DNA of 64,000 bases from Homarus americanus (taxonomy: Eukaryota; Arthropoda; Malacostraca; Decapoda; Nephropidae), in the NCBI RefSeq assembly GCF_018991925.1, contig NW_024753828.1, positions 5,432,339 through 5,496,338 of the forward strand. The letters are read 5' to 3'. The translations under genes were made by a program, and so were the position numbers. This document shows positions 14,745 to 52,273 of this stretch, one piece after another. The notes beneath the pieces are model-generated. The model had not been told where the DNA came from. It saw nothing but the letters and a program-made list of their open reading frames with translations, and made no database searches. Within the stretch, counting starts at the first letter, position 1. Every line of letters starts with the position of its first letter.

Positions 14745-16282
14745 AAAACTGCACATACACAAACATGCACACACTCGCACACAAAATGTTCTAAAAATCA
14801 TCCTAGGGAACTGCAATTCAACACCCTATACAATAAATAAATAATCTTCTTAAATCATAATCACACTACGTATATAACAATGGCACTAAAAATAGTCATC
14901 TTCCTAAATATTTATAATGTAAATGAGTGTTATGATATATTTATCTTCACGAGGCTATGTCACTTTTTTTGTCTTTTTCTTTCATCAGGGAACACAGTCA
15001 AGTTCATCAGCAAAGAATACAGTACCATAAACAATGGTCAATCTAAAGTCACTCATCATATTTTTCATCTAAGGAGCTATACATTCAAAATGCCATTATG
15101 AAGAGCATCTAAAACTAGTCCACTCAACAATCCATCACAGTGCAAGACACCACCTGCAGTAACACCACATGTGCACCTCATACACAACGATACTGAGTAC
15201 TTTATCCTTCACTCTGTACCCTTAAGTAACTTGCACTTTAAATGCTCAACCATGTGCCCACAATACCACAGAAAAGTTTCTTAACCAACTATGGCTTTCC
15301 TCTAAACTTTCTATCCTCCTCACAATTCTACAACAAAATTCTTTTCCAACACATTCATCTTACTTTTCCATAAAAAAATTTCAGTCTGCTGGATAAAACA
15401 TCACAGTATTGTAAATTAACATGCCCCAACTTGCTGCCATTCAGTGCCTGTCCATGCAATACCGGAGCAAACTGGCATTCCTAATCCAATAGCAGACGTG
15501 CTTGCTGGTGTAACCCATCTTATACAAAGTAAATGCTGCACTGTTTCAACTCCAGCCCACACAAGTCTGCATCACTCCTAGGCCTGTCAAAACAAAATAT
15601 TGAATTCCGTTACAATGACACCAAAGGACAGAGAGTTTTACTGATGACATTTCACACCTGTTCATCTGAATTTCCAAGACCTTGCTGTCCTATTCTTGTG
15701 TGAAAGACTTGACACAAAGGAAGTCCAGTTCTGAGTAGTAAAAAATTATATTATTACTAAATATATGTCAGAAGTAGATCATTAATAAAGATTACTGAAC
15801 ATTTATACTTCTCCTCTTGCAACACTAAATGCTTCCTTGTGAAAGTATGATGAGCTTTAACCACAAGACCTGAGAGGAGGCACCACAGCTGGAACTTACA
15901 CATTTATATAAAAAGATAACAATGAATCAGTTTCCTCTACAGTAGTTTCTGCAAGGTGTTAACTCCCTGGTGAGAGAGGAGAGCTTAGTCCAAAGGCTTG
16001 ACATAATATAAAATAAGGGATTACAAATACTACAGACAGTAAAAACCCATACCAGCCCTGCTTGGTCATCATACTGAAGTTGAGTCTTGTAAGATCAAGA
16101 GGTCCCAAATTATCAACAAAGCCACTGTGCTCATTTCAATATCTTCTCATCTTAAACTTCCATTTCATCATCAATCTTTGACACTTACAGGGTAATACCT
16201 AAAATATTGACCCCTGCACCCCTCCCTCCACAAATGAGTACTTGAGATTCCCCAAAAACTCTATGATGATTTTTGCTACTCA
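14745..16282. other. Intergenic sequence without recognised features
   Basis: No open frame longer than about 75 codons and no named repeat seen. Confidence 0.4.
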
Positions 16283-16510
16283 GGGGTGCAGCAGTCAAGT
16301 GAATAGATTACTTGCCTCCTGCAATATGGTTCACACCTTGGGCATCCCCAGTTCACACAGTTGTAAATGGATACTTGACTTTACAGTCGGGAAAGTGAAG
16401 ATGGCCTAATGCAATGCTGGCCGTGCTGCCTCCTTATGTACAAAAAGTTTAATATTCGGTGTGCTGTATCTGCACTGCCCTAATGGGCTATCATACCTAT
16501 GGAACTAACT
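16283..16510 (+). repeat. tRNA-derived SINE, copy A
   Basis: The head resembles a tRNA gene, with an A-box-like GGTGCAGCAGTCAAGTGAAT and a B-box-like GGTTCACACCT. The body (CAGTTGTAAATGGATACTTG, then GTGCTGCCTCCTTATGTAC, then ATCTGCACTGCCC) recurs at 22015-22215. A shared body plus Pol III boxes support a SINE family. Boundaries are approximate. Confidence 0.6.
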
Positions 16511-17224
16511 CTCACTCTTTCTGAGCTACGAATAACAAATTACCAAATTGACTAAAAATTCATTCAATTGCACAGGACAAAACAATTCTTTTGATAAACT
16601 ATTTCATCAATTGTACACTCAGCACCTCATATTATCTGAATTCCTTATTTACCTCCAAGATTACATTCCTGCCCCTTGATGATACTTCCCAGCTCTCTAC
16701 TCACTCTTCTCCCAAATATTGTTCTCTCCCTAATCTTTTTTGGTACTGTACTATTCTTTCCTAAAATTATTCTCAAATACTTTAATTTTTTTCACTTGCT
16801 CCAGTATTTAATTCTTATCATTTAAAATTTCCATGAGCCCAATTTCCACTAAATAAAACACCCTCTCGAAAACCTTTGCCTTACTCTTCCTAGCATTTAC
16901 TTTTCCATTCCCTTCTACCATACATCTTGTCAAAAGTTACTCACCACCCTTTTCAGCTCCTTTTCACTCTTCAAAAAAGTATTACAAGAGAAAACTTGTT
17001 ACAAGCAATCATATTTCTTGGATGTAGATATTAATAAGCAAGAAGAATATAAGGCGTGTCATATTTTTTACTACAATTCAAAATAGGCCATAACTCTCGC
17101 AAAAATGGGGGGCACAAAATGCTCCATTATATTATGTGCCCTTCATTTACAGGTGGTCATTCCTATCAGGATTGGTGCTCATAAGTAAATCTGATGGATG
17201 TCCTCCAATCAGATAAATTTTCCA
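16511..17224. other. Intergenic sequence without recognised features
   Basis: AT-rich with pyrimidine-rich tracts; no open frame or repeat that I can name. Confidence 0.4.
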
Positions 17225-17780
17225 GTGGGGTTATTGTAAGAACCCATGAGTTAATTAGAATCCTTTTGAACACCTGTGAGTCATTAGCATCATCATCAAC
17301 ACCTGTGAATTAACTGACATTATTATGAGCACCTGTGAGATACATGATACCATTATAATCGCCTGTGAGATACCTGAAGACATTATGAATAACTTTGAAT
17401 TATTTTATGTTCTTATAAGCAGATTTAACACACAATACAGCGTGACCAACACTTTGAGACATACAGGGTCACTATGAATGCTTTTGAAGCACTTGGTATC
17501 ATTCTGAGCACCTGTGAGTCATCTGGGGTCATTATGAGTACCTGTGTGTCATCTGAGGTCATCATGAGTACCTGTGAGTCATCTGACATCATTATGAGCA
17601 TGTGCCTGTCATTTGCATCATTATTAGCCATTGTAAAATACTCAACATCATTACAATGACATCTAGTGTTATAATAACTTAGCTGTGGGGTGCTTCAGGT
17701 CATTATGAGTGCTTATGAGATATTTGGCATCATTAGGAGCCCTTGAGAGGCATTAGCTGTTTATCATAATATTTTTCTGG
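17225..17780. repeat. Degenerate ~30-bp minisatellite, forward orientation
   Basis: Diverged units of about 30 bp follow the pattern GAGTCATCTGACATCATTAT then GAGTACCTGT. They are most regular at 17465-17600. The same unit in reverse complement forms the array at 22310-22690. It lies 0.9-1.4 kb beyond the MKK4 stop codon and may be within its 3' UTR. Confidence 0.75.
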
Positions 17781-18634
17781 CATCTGGTGTCCTTATGAAG
17801 ACCATAAGGGCAGTGATAATACAGCTGGACTCACCAAGAACAGTATGATAAGCTCAAATCATTATTGTCAGTTGTGATGGTGTATGAAACGTGTCACCAA
17901 AGGACCTGTGATGACATCAAGTGTAAGCATAAGTTACCACCATGAGAGATTGTATTATTAGCAGCAGTTATGAAACACCTTGTACTGTACAGTATCAGTA
18001 TTAAGAGCACACATAGGATTATGTGAAAGAATGAGAGAATTCCTGATGCCTTGATATTTGTAAAATTATTCTGTAAGGAGCAATGTCTATTGTAAAAATA
18101 ACCAAAGTGAAATTCCTTGACCATATGCACGCCTCTACTTGCTAGTAGATATGTCTGCTAAGTCTGGTGGGGATAAGCTTTGTAGCTTTTGGTGAGTTGA
18201 AGACAAGAAAAGTATATTGAATAAGTGAAAAACATTATCACGTAATACACCCTGTAAGACACACGCACATAAAAAACAGGATACTCTAGAGGGGCAAAAA
18301 AACAGTTCAAACAAAATTAAAAAGATTATCTGATAAGCAAAGATAAATGAATTGCAAACAATGCTAAGCAAATATACATTTGCTGAGCATTCAAGTAGTC
18401 TTGATTCAAATGTGATACATTACTGGTTATTTTGCTCCGTCTTTCCCTGACAAGTAACGCTTTACAACAATCCTACATAAACAGAAAAACACACAATTCA
18501 TATCTAAGAGTATTAATACTGTATACAGTATAGGATTTTTACTCTTAACTTCAACTGAGTCATCCATTTAGCTCATCAAATGTGACTTACCAATAGTTAA
18601 AATTGCTGAGCCAAGTGCTATCCCAAGAGCTTCA
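17781..18634. other. Region 3' of MKK4, probably 3' UTR or intergenic
   Basis: Directly follows the MKK4 stop codon in the direction of transcription. Only short open frames. The poly(A) site could not be fixed. Confidence 0.4.
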
Positions 18635-43312
<24,678 letters not shown>

Positions 43313-44324
43313 TCCTCTGTGTCAATGTCAATAATCAGGCGAGGATGTGGTGATGGGCGGCTCGTTATTGGTCTTGGGTCCCAGGAGTTGCCATTTCCAC
43401 CGTGTGCGGGCCAGTGAACCACTCAGAAGCCACCAAAGTTGAGCAGTAACAAGGGTGACTGGTCAATGGTCATCCTCCCCACTTGTCAATAGCTCTCCTC
43501 CAACTGACGGGACACGAACCTACAAGTATTTTTTATTGGCGACGTTTACCACTTTGTAATTTGTTTATAGGAAAATTAATTATACTTTAAAATCTATGTT
43601 TATAAATTACTTAAGTCTCATAAAGTATATGTTGTTGTTTTTTTATGAGGAATAATAACTATTAATTATTTAAAGAAGATGAGCCTAAATTTTTTTTTAA
43701 ACCATATGTATGTGTCGGTTTTTAAATAGCTTTCTCCAGTTTTATACACCTTTTATAATTATATGAATCCATCTGTTCATTAAAAGATATTTTAGAGAAG
43801 TAAACTATATTTTACTTTTAATTTTACTATCATACCTTGCATCCTAATTTACCTACCTACACTTTACTTTTATTTTACGTTTCAAGTTTTCCTTCACTGG
43901 AGGAAAATGACCTTAACCAAAGAGAGCTTGACCTTAACTAACACCGCCGTCACTGGCTGCCAGGTACCCGAGGGCCGAGGCTCCTTGACCACAGTCTCGA
44001 CCCAGCTTACAGTACATATGATTATTGTTAGAAACTTACCACAAACAAGACATCCAACCCATTTTTTATTTTTAATGGAGACGACGTAACTTTTACTTAA
44101 TATGAATAATTTATTGTAGTCTTTAGTTTGGTTAATAATAGTTGGGTGAGGTCTCTTGTAAAATTAAATGGGTTCGTTGTTATGTTCGTGATAATATTTT
44201 AACATTATCTACCTCTGGCTCCCTGACCGTGAGTGAGAGAAGGAAAGACTAAGACTATTGAAGGGAGTCTGAGGAGGTATTTTAAGGTTTAAGGAATACG
44301 TTACTTAAAATTCAGACTTCCAAG
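43313..44324. promoter_or_regulatory. Divergent upstream region shared by MKK4 and TMEM14
   Basis: About 1 kb separates the two start codons. The MKK4-proximal ~200 bp is comparatively GC-rich and the middle (43540-43900) is AT-rich. It must hold both 5' UTRs and promoters unless upstream non-coding exons lie elsewhere. No TATA box or initiator could be assigned with confidence. Confidence 0.5.
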
Positions 44325-44400
44325 ATGGGGATAGACTATATCAGCTACGCCTACGCTACCGCTGTGGCCATGGGAGGTGTGGTGGGCTACGTTAAAGCTG
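44325..44400 (+). CDS. TMEM14 coding exon 1
   Basis: Encodes 25 residues ending GVVGYVKA plus one base of a Gly codon. The donor GCTG|gtcagt is phase 1. It forms the first membrane helix. Confidence 0.92.
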
Positions 44401-47201
44401 GTCAGTATCAGTGATGAAATTCTTTAGTAATATCTTATCTGTCATCCATATCTCACAGCACTTAATTCACTACCCTTCATCCCGTCTGTATTATGTAGTT
44501 AACTCCAGTTACCCCACGTGTTTATGACAAATATTGTTACTATGAATTAATTAAATGTTTCTACAGGTATTATATATATTGTAAAACTCTGATGATAAAA
44601 CACCCTAATGCTACTATGTAAGGGGGTTAGGTTAGGTTAGGTTAGAATTTTACAAGAATTCCTTTATGATTTTTATGGTAGCACTATAAATTTGTTTAAC
44701 TTAATCAAATGAAAACTAATCCACCCATTATCTATCTACCTGTACTGAATGCTCGTTTACCTTGATACATGTTACCAAATTTTAATAATATCTCACCTAA
44801 CCAAATTTAACTTAACCAACCAACCTAAATATAACTTAACTGGTAACCAAACAAAAAATTTACCTGTCTTTACCTAATCAATTGAAAGTTTATCCTAAAT
44901 TATCCAGACTAACCCAAATTTTGTCGAAGGTTAACTATCCAAAGTTTATTTAACTATCCTGAGTGTAGCCTAATGTAAACCTAACCAAATTTACAAAAGC
45001 AGTTCTAATGTGAGATAATTTTCTAACCATAGTATATTGAAACGTTGCATAATTCAACATAAGTTAAATAATCAACTCAAATTTAATCTAACTGGTACAT
45101 CTAACCCAAATTTAACTAGTCAGCAGTCAAACTTTAACTTAACCTATGAAAACAGTTATGGTAATTAAACTGTACATCACCAACCCAAAGCTAACCTAAC
45201 CTATCAAGAGTTATGCTGACTTTATCTGAGAAATATGAACTTGACTAAACAGCTCCTCATAACTGAACTTTAACCAAACTATGTACAGTATTTCTCCAGA
45301 ATCAATTAATTGACTGAAGAATAGTCATTAATGATTGACGCAACATTCTTAATATATAACAGATGATGCTGGAGAAAGAACAAGTCTCTATTATCAGGAA
45401 TAATTGAATGAATTTCCTACAGACTGAGTAAGAATGAATGAAATATCTCATATGGAACAAGGAAGAGCAATCGACTTGTTCGTATTTTTCAAACAAATTT
45501 CAATCTAGTTTTAGTTTCTTATGCATGGTGTGTTTTACAGGCAGTGTACCTTCACTCGGGGCAGGCCTTCTCTTTGGCTCATTATTGGGTTTTGGTGCAT
45601 ACCAACTGAGTGCCAACCCAGCTAACTACTACCTCACCCTGGGCACCAGCACTGTCCTCGGGGGGATGATGGGGATGCGCTTCCTCAACTCAGGGAAGTT
45701 CATGCCTCCTGGATTGATTGCAGTGATGAGGTAAGGTTATTGCCTGTGTGTTAGTTGTTGGAGTGAGACTTTAGTAATATGGTGTAGTCTTTTATAATGA
45801 AACTCAATTGTGTGGAAGATCATTCCCAAAAGTATAGAGTCAGAATAAAGGTGTAAGATGAGTACAGGGTATTAGGTACTGGTAGGTAGGTAGGTTAGAT
45901 ACTGTCTTTTGTAAAATCGTCAGAAAATTTATATTGTATTAGCTTGTACACTTGCCCGCAGGAGTTACATCAACCCTTGGTGGCGGTTCAGTACAGGTGG
46001 TAAAGTTACACTGATGAATGAGACAAGTTGCCTACTACAATTAAGATGGCGTTTTATTTATAACAGGGCATACTGAATGTACACTCATGTATGGGTATAA
46101 ATAGTGTCTAAGTAATAAATTCTTAATGAAATGAATGCTAAGTAATGTAAGAATCTTTTATATAACTGCATATTAATCTGTGGCCTCCATAGTACTAGAC
46201 ATCAGTCAGCATACATCAACCTGACTGTATACACAGCCAGGTGAGTGGTAACATTTCTGTGATATGAGTACTGTGCTGTATAAGAAGGTAGATTATTTAC
46301 CAGTGTTGTGGTAGTACAGTGCTGTAATGGTAAGGATGATTTAAGAACACTGGTGAATGATATTAAATTTTTTTTTCTTAGATAGGAAGCATTATTATAA
46401 GGCTAAACCCTTTAGGCCTCGCACACTACCAACCCTTCCCTATGTTTCTCATGGCCCTATCTCACTTTTTTAATCCAGCCATCCCAACACCAGGGCTGAG
46501 TTCATCCCTTGTCAAGTGATGGAATTTGTCATCACCAGTGGCAGGGGACGGGGTTACAGGAGTGGAACTTTACTCCTGCAGGCAACTGTACATAGAGAGT
46601 ACAGTACAATATAGGCATATAAGCAGTGGTCAACAATAAGCCAATTCAACCAAGGATATCCCAAGAAAGCTACTAAAAGGCTTATTTCCATTGGGATCCT
46701 TCAGTAATCCAATGACTGCAAATTAGATACTGTATAAAAATTTGTCTGACTACAAAAAATGACGAGTAGAGTATTACATTACCCTTGCTGAGACTGGTGG
46801 GTGTCTTTCACGACAACATTCATAGATCAGCAGTACAAATAATCATTTAATTTGTTGCTCTTATGAATGATTGCTTCAAAATCTGCACTTATCATAGTTT
46901 TTAAAAGTGTTAAAAGCACCATACAATTTACTCTTAATATAAAATGTGATGTACGGTACAGTATTTGTTATATTGTATCGATGTATGCATAATTCATACT
47001 GTACTCTGTGAAGAAGAATTCTGTGTTCATTTTGGTCTCTATATTTGCTATGCACATCAGAAATAAGAGTGAGTGTTATCTCTATTAAATTATTATTATA
47101 TGGATGAAATATTAATATTCAGTTTCATGGTTTTCAGTCTTGCCATGGTAGCACGATTGGGAGCACGAGCAGCTGGTTTGACGAATGGTAGATTGGAGTG
47201 A
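44325..47201 (+). CDS. TMEM14-family multi-pass membrane protein, complete
   Basis: Exons 44325-44400, 45541-45730 and 47138-47201 join in phases 1 and 2 to give a 109-residue protein (human TMEM14C has 112). It opens MGIDYISYAYATAVAMGG and carries the family signatures VGYVKAGSVPSLGAGLLFGS, GAYQLS and MGMRFLNSGKFMPPGLIAV, then ends ARAAGLTNGRLE. Family knowledge: Tmem_14 (UPF0136) proteins have about four transmembrane helices; TMEM14C acts in the mitochondrial inner membrane in porphyrin transport for haem synthesis, while TMEM14A has been linked to apoptosis. Which paralogue this is cannot be decided by eye, though C/B-like is favoured. The ATG context AAGATGG is good. It lies head-to-head with MKK4. 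No poly(A) site was assigned. Confidence 0.93.
44624..45260. repeat. Diverged TTAGG/AACCT tract in TMEM14 intron 1
   Basis: Begins with GGGGGTTAGGTTAGGTTAGG (44624-44645). From about 44790 it continues as dispersed AACCTAA and TTAACCTAAC words on the opposite strand. Confidence 0.55.
45541..45730 (+). CDS. TMEM14 coding exon 2
   Basis: Preceded by acceptor tgttttacag. Encodes GSVPSLGAGLLFGSLLGFGA through SGKFMPPGLIAVM and two bases of the next codon; donor ATGAG|gtaagg. Upstream in-frame sequence back to 45438 is intron, not coding. Contains the two central helices. Confidence 0.94.
47138..47201 (+). CDS. TMEM14 terminal coding exon
   Basis: Acceptor ggttttcag. The first base completes Ser (AG|T), then LAMVARLGARAAGLTNGRLE and TGA at 47199-47201. 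It aligns with the last helix of TMEM14C (SLLMVAKVG...). Exon size and phase fit exactly. Confidence 0.88.
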
Positions 47202-48717
47202 ATTAAAAATCCCTCAGTGAAGGCAGGTTGTTCATGTTGGTTTTGGAAGACCAACTGTATACTGGGGTAATAATATGTGATTGTTAAATATGAAGTTCCA
47301 TTATTTTTGTAGGGTAAACATTGGAGCAAAGGCTTCACCAAACTTTTGTGTGTGTTAATGAAGAACACCCATTGCCCATAATGTGAGGGAAGACACCACA
47401 TTCACAAATTAACCTGGGCTCTGGGTTTTCCTCTCTAGTACTGTACATCAATTGGGATCCTTAATAATTTTTTTTGTATATCTTGGTAAATTTGCCCCAG
47501 TGTGAAAGGACTTGATATGCAATATATTATGCAGTCAGTTGTGTAGCTTTTATGAATATGTTGAATGTTGGGTAAGATATTTTAAAAACATTTGATAGAG
47601 AAATATCTTTGAGAGGGTTTTATTTGGATTCTTCTGTAGAAACTGTGTTTGCACAATTTGTTGCACATTTCATTTGTTATGTTTGTACAATAAGATATCA
47701 ATTAGTAAAGAATATATCAAAATTCATGTTTGTTTTTATCCCCACTACCATCACTCAAATTAGGATGGGGCATGTGTTGATACAGACCACTTACTGGCAG
47801 ATGGGCTTTTATGCCTCTGATGCCATTTTCATGCATCAGTACCATTCTTTTCTGTATCCTTGATGTTATGTTTATTTGCATAATCTTTTCTAAATATACC
47901 TCAATTTTTTTCAAGGATTCAAGGCAATATTTGGTATATTTATTGAAGAATTCTACAGATACACTGTAGTCATCACCTAATGGAATACTCATCAGTATCA
48001 ATTCACAAATATATTTCTATACTCATGTTTAAATTTTAATGTTACCCCTGCAAGCTCTTATATGCTACAGCATTAGGTGGCTGAAGTCAAGATCAACACA
48101 AGGTCTGCCTCTTTGAATGTTGTTTATGCAGTTTAGCTGTTGTAAAATGTTTTACGCTGGTGTTCTCTTTCTACAGCATGGCCCCAAGGTATCCATCCAC
48201 TTTACCTGTCATTTTACACAACCCAGCAGTTTACCCACCCCCCACTAACTATTCTGCATTATGATATAGTCTTGAATATTCTGCATCCAGGTGTAGATGG
48301 ACAAAGTAGCAACTGTTGTTAGTTGAAACTGTATAAACAGGACTAGCCCCGACTTATCAATTACAGACGAGAAGTGGTAAGGTGGAATAGGTATAGTTTA
48401 GACCTTAGAAAATTAATGTAGAAAAAGGGTAGAGCTACTTGTAGACTTCCGCACTTACTTGCATTCCCGTAGTAGTATATTTTTCTTGTTATCGTATATC
48501 ATCAGCATTACCAGAATTCCTCCCATATTTACTTGATGGAACAATGTTCATAATTTTGTTAATTGTATTGACATCTTTGCCATAAATTAAGGTAATTAAA
48601 TTTCTTATGTAAATACTGGTTCAAGATTTCTTCTCGTATCTAAGTCAAGGTGCTAACTCTGTTGTATTATGTTATTACTGTACACATGCTGTATGCAATA
48701 TAACTATGTGCAACTAT
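47202..48717. other. Region 3' of TMEM14
   Basis: Holds the TMEM14 3' UTR and intergenic sequence. ATTAAA at 47203 is too near the stop codon to be a convincing poly(A) signal. Nothing else recognised. Confidence 0.4.
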
Positions 48718-49532
48718 CCTCCTATTTACGATGGGGTTGCATTCCTAAAAACCCATCGCAGGTCGAAATAACGTAAATCAGGATCATCATAACATGGGGT
48801 TCAATGGGATACATTCACAGCCAGTTGGACACCCACATGTATACCCCCCAAAAAAATCTACAGTAATACTTTACTTAAATACAATTAAACAACACTCACC
48901 ACATCATTAACAACAAGCCTGGTCGTCATCACATGTCCCCTTCGAGGCTAAGGGGACTCTTGTAGGTGGAGTGAACACGTCATTCTGACTCCCACACAGC
49001 CCCTGGGAAGTCTCATCTTCACAATGTCAAGCTTCACCTCCAGAGACATGGTTTTCCTGGGTGCCTTGGCCTTCCCAGACATTTTCAAAGTTACACTGCT
49101 CACTTCAGTCACAAAAACAGAGCGAACGATAACATTATTGCAGCCAACACTGCTCACAACAACAGAAGCAAAACACTTTACAGTCACAAAAAACAACAAA
49201 AATCATTTCACAGTCGACAAAACAAAGTACAATGTGAATGGTAGCGATGTCCTCTCACTCTGAGGTAAAAACAAAACAAAAAAACAAACAATAAGTAACA
49301 GCACTGATACTGAATGATAATCATTGACCAACACTATGTTGGTCATGTGCGATCATCATGGAACAAACTTTGGTCCTGTAGTGGGCCTGGTGGCCGTATG
49401 GGTAGACAGTAGCTGAAGTGAAGAGTGATGCGTCCACGTTGGCTGAACAATGATCATCCCTCATATGGATTTTTTACATCTTAATTACCTAACCATTGTT
49501 AAAGCGAAATATCGTGGAACGGGAATACTTGT
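48718..49532 (-). mobile_element. Tigger-like transposon relic with transposase N-terminus
   Basis: From 49082 on the minus strand a frame starts MSGKAKAPRKTMSLEVKLDI, the typical start of Tigger/jerky-type transposases (helix-turn-helix). It is followed by unrelated sequence (deletion junction) and a stop near 48948. Flanking pieces with CGAAATA-ACGTAAATC and CGAAATATCGTGGAACGGG look like element ends, but a clean inverted-repeat pair was not found. Borders are approximate. Confidence 0.6.
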
Positions 49533-50005
49533 ACAGTACTGTTTACAGTATATAAATCTATATTTGCATAAGCGTACAGTATGTTGCAGCACAAAGAACA
49601 GGCTCATTGTCAATTTTACAATTGGAAAATTATTTTACGAGCAACTGTATATTCAGTGTAGAGGAGGATGTAATGTAATGACTATAGGTATATGATTTCA
49701 GATCTAAAATGAACACTTTGGGAGTTAGTTAATTAGGAGATGGCAGGATAATTTCTACTGCTAAAAAAGACATATATAAGTACTGCATGTGTCTGGGTTT
49801 TAGGATAAAAAGATGAAGTTTATACAGGTGCCATTTTTATCTTTATTGTACAAATGTACAGAATCACTGCATTTGTATAGAAAGGCTGATTTAATTATCA
49901 CAAAAAACTTGTTATTCTGGCACAGTTACAAAAGCAGAACCATAAAAAGTACCAAAAAAATTCAATACAGTACCTGTATACTGTACTGTATTATTGTCTT
50001 TTATC

Positions 50006-50335
50006 CTCTTCACCACTGATCGCCTCGTTAGCCGCTGGGGCAGTCGGTCAGTCTCTGTTATGCGCTGATGGCGGGTACTGGGCATGCACTGGCTCCTGAA
50101 TGCATCTGAACCTGCTCCAGTGTTGGTCAAGTCTGGTCTTGAAAGAGCTCACACTCGGTGCCGTCACAACACTCACTGGCAGATTGTTCCACGATTTCAC
50201 AACTCTCACTCCAAAAAAGTTTGCCCTAACAGTTTTCAGGACTTGTTGCTTCTTCAACCTTGAGCTGTGACCCCTTGTTGGACAAGCTTCCCATTCTTTA
50301 TACAAGGTCTCCTCTATCTTCTTTCATACCTAGAT
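50006..50335 (-). mobile_element. LINE (non-LTR retrotransposon) 3' fragment
   Basis: Minus-strand translation reads TRGHSSRLKKQQVLKTVRAN then FFGVRVVKSWNNLPVSVV and FKTRLDQHW. This is the characteristic C-terminus of reverse-transcriptase ORFs of CR1/Jockey-like LINEs in marine invertebrates. The upstream RT is missing and a stop lies just before it, so this is a 5'-truncated dead copy. Confidence 0.8.
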
Positions 50336-52001
50336 GTTCTAAATAATTACAACATGGAGTACAAAAAAGGGGAAACCTATATAATTCAATGGGCATTGTT
50401 AGTTGAAAATTGAAGGAGAAATATTGAGATCAATCTTACAGATTACAGCTAATCACAGCCCTATTTTCCCAGCAACATCATAACTTCTGGACAATAAAAT
50501 AATTTCTTCAAGTTATGGTACCCCACAGAACAAATAAATAATCCTAAGTGAGTCTTAGTACTCAGAACAACTCAAAACACAAACTTAAAAAGAACAAGAA
50601 AAAAAGCATAAAAACTCCTCTGGGAACTATTTAACATACTACAGTATGACAAAAGAAAGCTTTGAACAAGTGGTTATAAAAGTTATCTCAAACTCTACTG
50701 TTTGATATTAAGAGGATTTTATGAATTAATTTCAGTACAGTAATAGTTTATAGATATACCATTTCATTGCTATCCTTGGTTTCTGCACATTCATTCTTTT
50801 CAATGCAGTTATGTATAATACAGTCAACTACATTTTCTGGATACAAAGTACTGTACCCCACTAAATATGAACACTTAAGAAGTTGCAACAATACCCAAAC
50901 TGGAGTTTCCATTGTACAGTATGGGTCTTGTCCCAATCTGATATGTGTGCAATTCATCCATAGTCTAGGTACAATACTCCAATTTTAGAGCAGTATCTGC
51001 CACAAATATGGGCATCTGCTGGAACTTGTAATTTGATATACTCTTGAGTGGTAGTAAATTATTTTGTAATTATTTCTTACATAACTCACAATATTCCGAG
51101 ATATGATGATGCCCAGTTATGAGTTGGTAGGCCTATTGAGAGGATACCCACCTGCAGTGACTACTTATTTTTACATATTTTGTGCAAAGTCCTATTTCAT
51201 TTGCATTGAGAATTTAACCAGTACACAGTACATGAACAGCGGTGTTTAAGTGAATAATAAAGTTTAAAGTTGGTGCTGTAAGGGCTTACACTACAGAATT
51301 GTACTGTAGTGCAGTGAGCGGGGGCCCCCCATCACCTCTGACAACTACCACATGGCACCACAAGCTTAAATTATCCTTATCCTTTGCCTGCAGTGCTGTA
51401 AGTGTTAATTTTTGTGCAAGTTTTCTGATTATGGTAGGTTATTAGGGCCAAAAAATTGGGTATTGGGGTGGGATAAAAGACTGGGAGGAAGGTAATTTAC
51501 CATAATACTGTACAGTGTGATGTGGAGAACTGAGCATCCCTACACTCTTTAAGGATATAATATACGGGTAAGTTCACACGATGCCATGGTAGTGTCAAGT
51601 GACTGCCAATTTATATATAACAGAACTACAGTAAGTGTTCCTATCTATGTCTGGCCCCTACCCAGCAGAGGTAAATGGGGGGGAAGGTTATATGTTACAC
51701 TTAAGAGCATACACTGGCTGTGAAAAAGAGAGAAAGAGTCTATCTGAAGATATCTGTATTAAGGTCCTCAGGTAGTGAGTGGTAAGGTTAAAGATTAAAG
51801 TCTACCCCTTCAGTAACAGACTTGATCCAGAGAAGGGCAACTGGCACCCCCCCCACCCCACCCCTCTGCCCAGTGGATGCCCAAGGCCACAAATCTTTCT
51901 CTATAGCAAAACAAAGTCCTGACAGTACAGTATATGGTATTGAGGCACAAAAGTGTTCTCCAGTAACATCCTAAAATATTATTGTACTATATAACTGCTT
52001 A
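50336..52001. other. Intergenic sequence without recognised features
   Basis: No open frame above about 75 codons. A homopolymeric C tract lies at 51849-51870. Nothing assigned. Confidence 0.4.
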
Positions 52002-52273
52002 TTCTTATAGTCACCACCAGGACCAACACTGTTAGTTCTTATAGTCACCACCAGAGCAAACACTGTTAGTTCCTATAGTCACCACCAGGACAAACACTGT
52101 TCGTCCCTATAGTCACCACCAGGACCAACACTGTTAGTTCTTATAGTCACCACCAGGACCGACACTGTTAGTTCCTATAGTCACCACCAGGACAAACACT
52201 GTTCGTTCCTATAGTCACCACCAGGACCGACACTGTTAGTTCCTATAGTCACCACCAGGACAAACAGTTTTGA
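52002..52273. repeat. 34-bp minisatellite, eight units
   Basis: Eight tandem copies of a 34-bp unit whose core is CTATAGTCACCACCAGGAC. Variants alternate between endings TTAG and TTCG and between ACCAAC, ACCGAC and ACAAAC. The last unit decays into unique sequence. Confidence 0.9.

Noticed and set aside
14586..14840. Open frames rich in His/Thr or Cys/Val
   Set aside because: Translation of the (CA)n microsatellite.
17225..17780. CRISPR-like array
   Set aside because: Units are diverged and contiguous without unique spacers, in a eukaryotic genome; this is a minisatellite.
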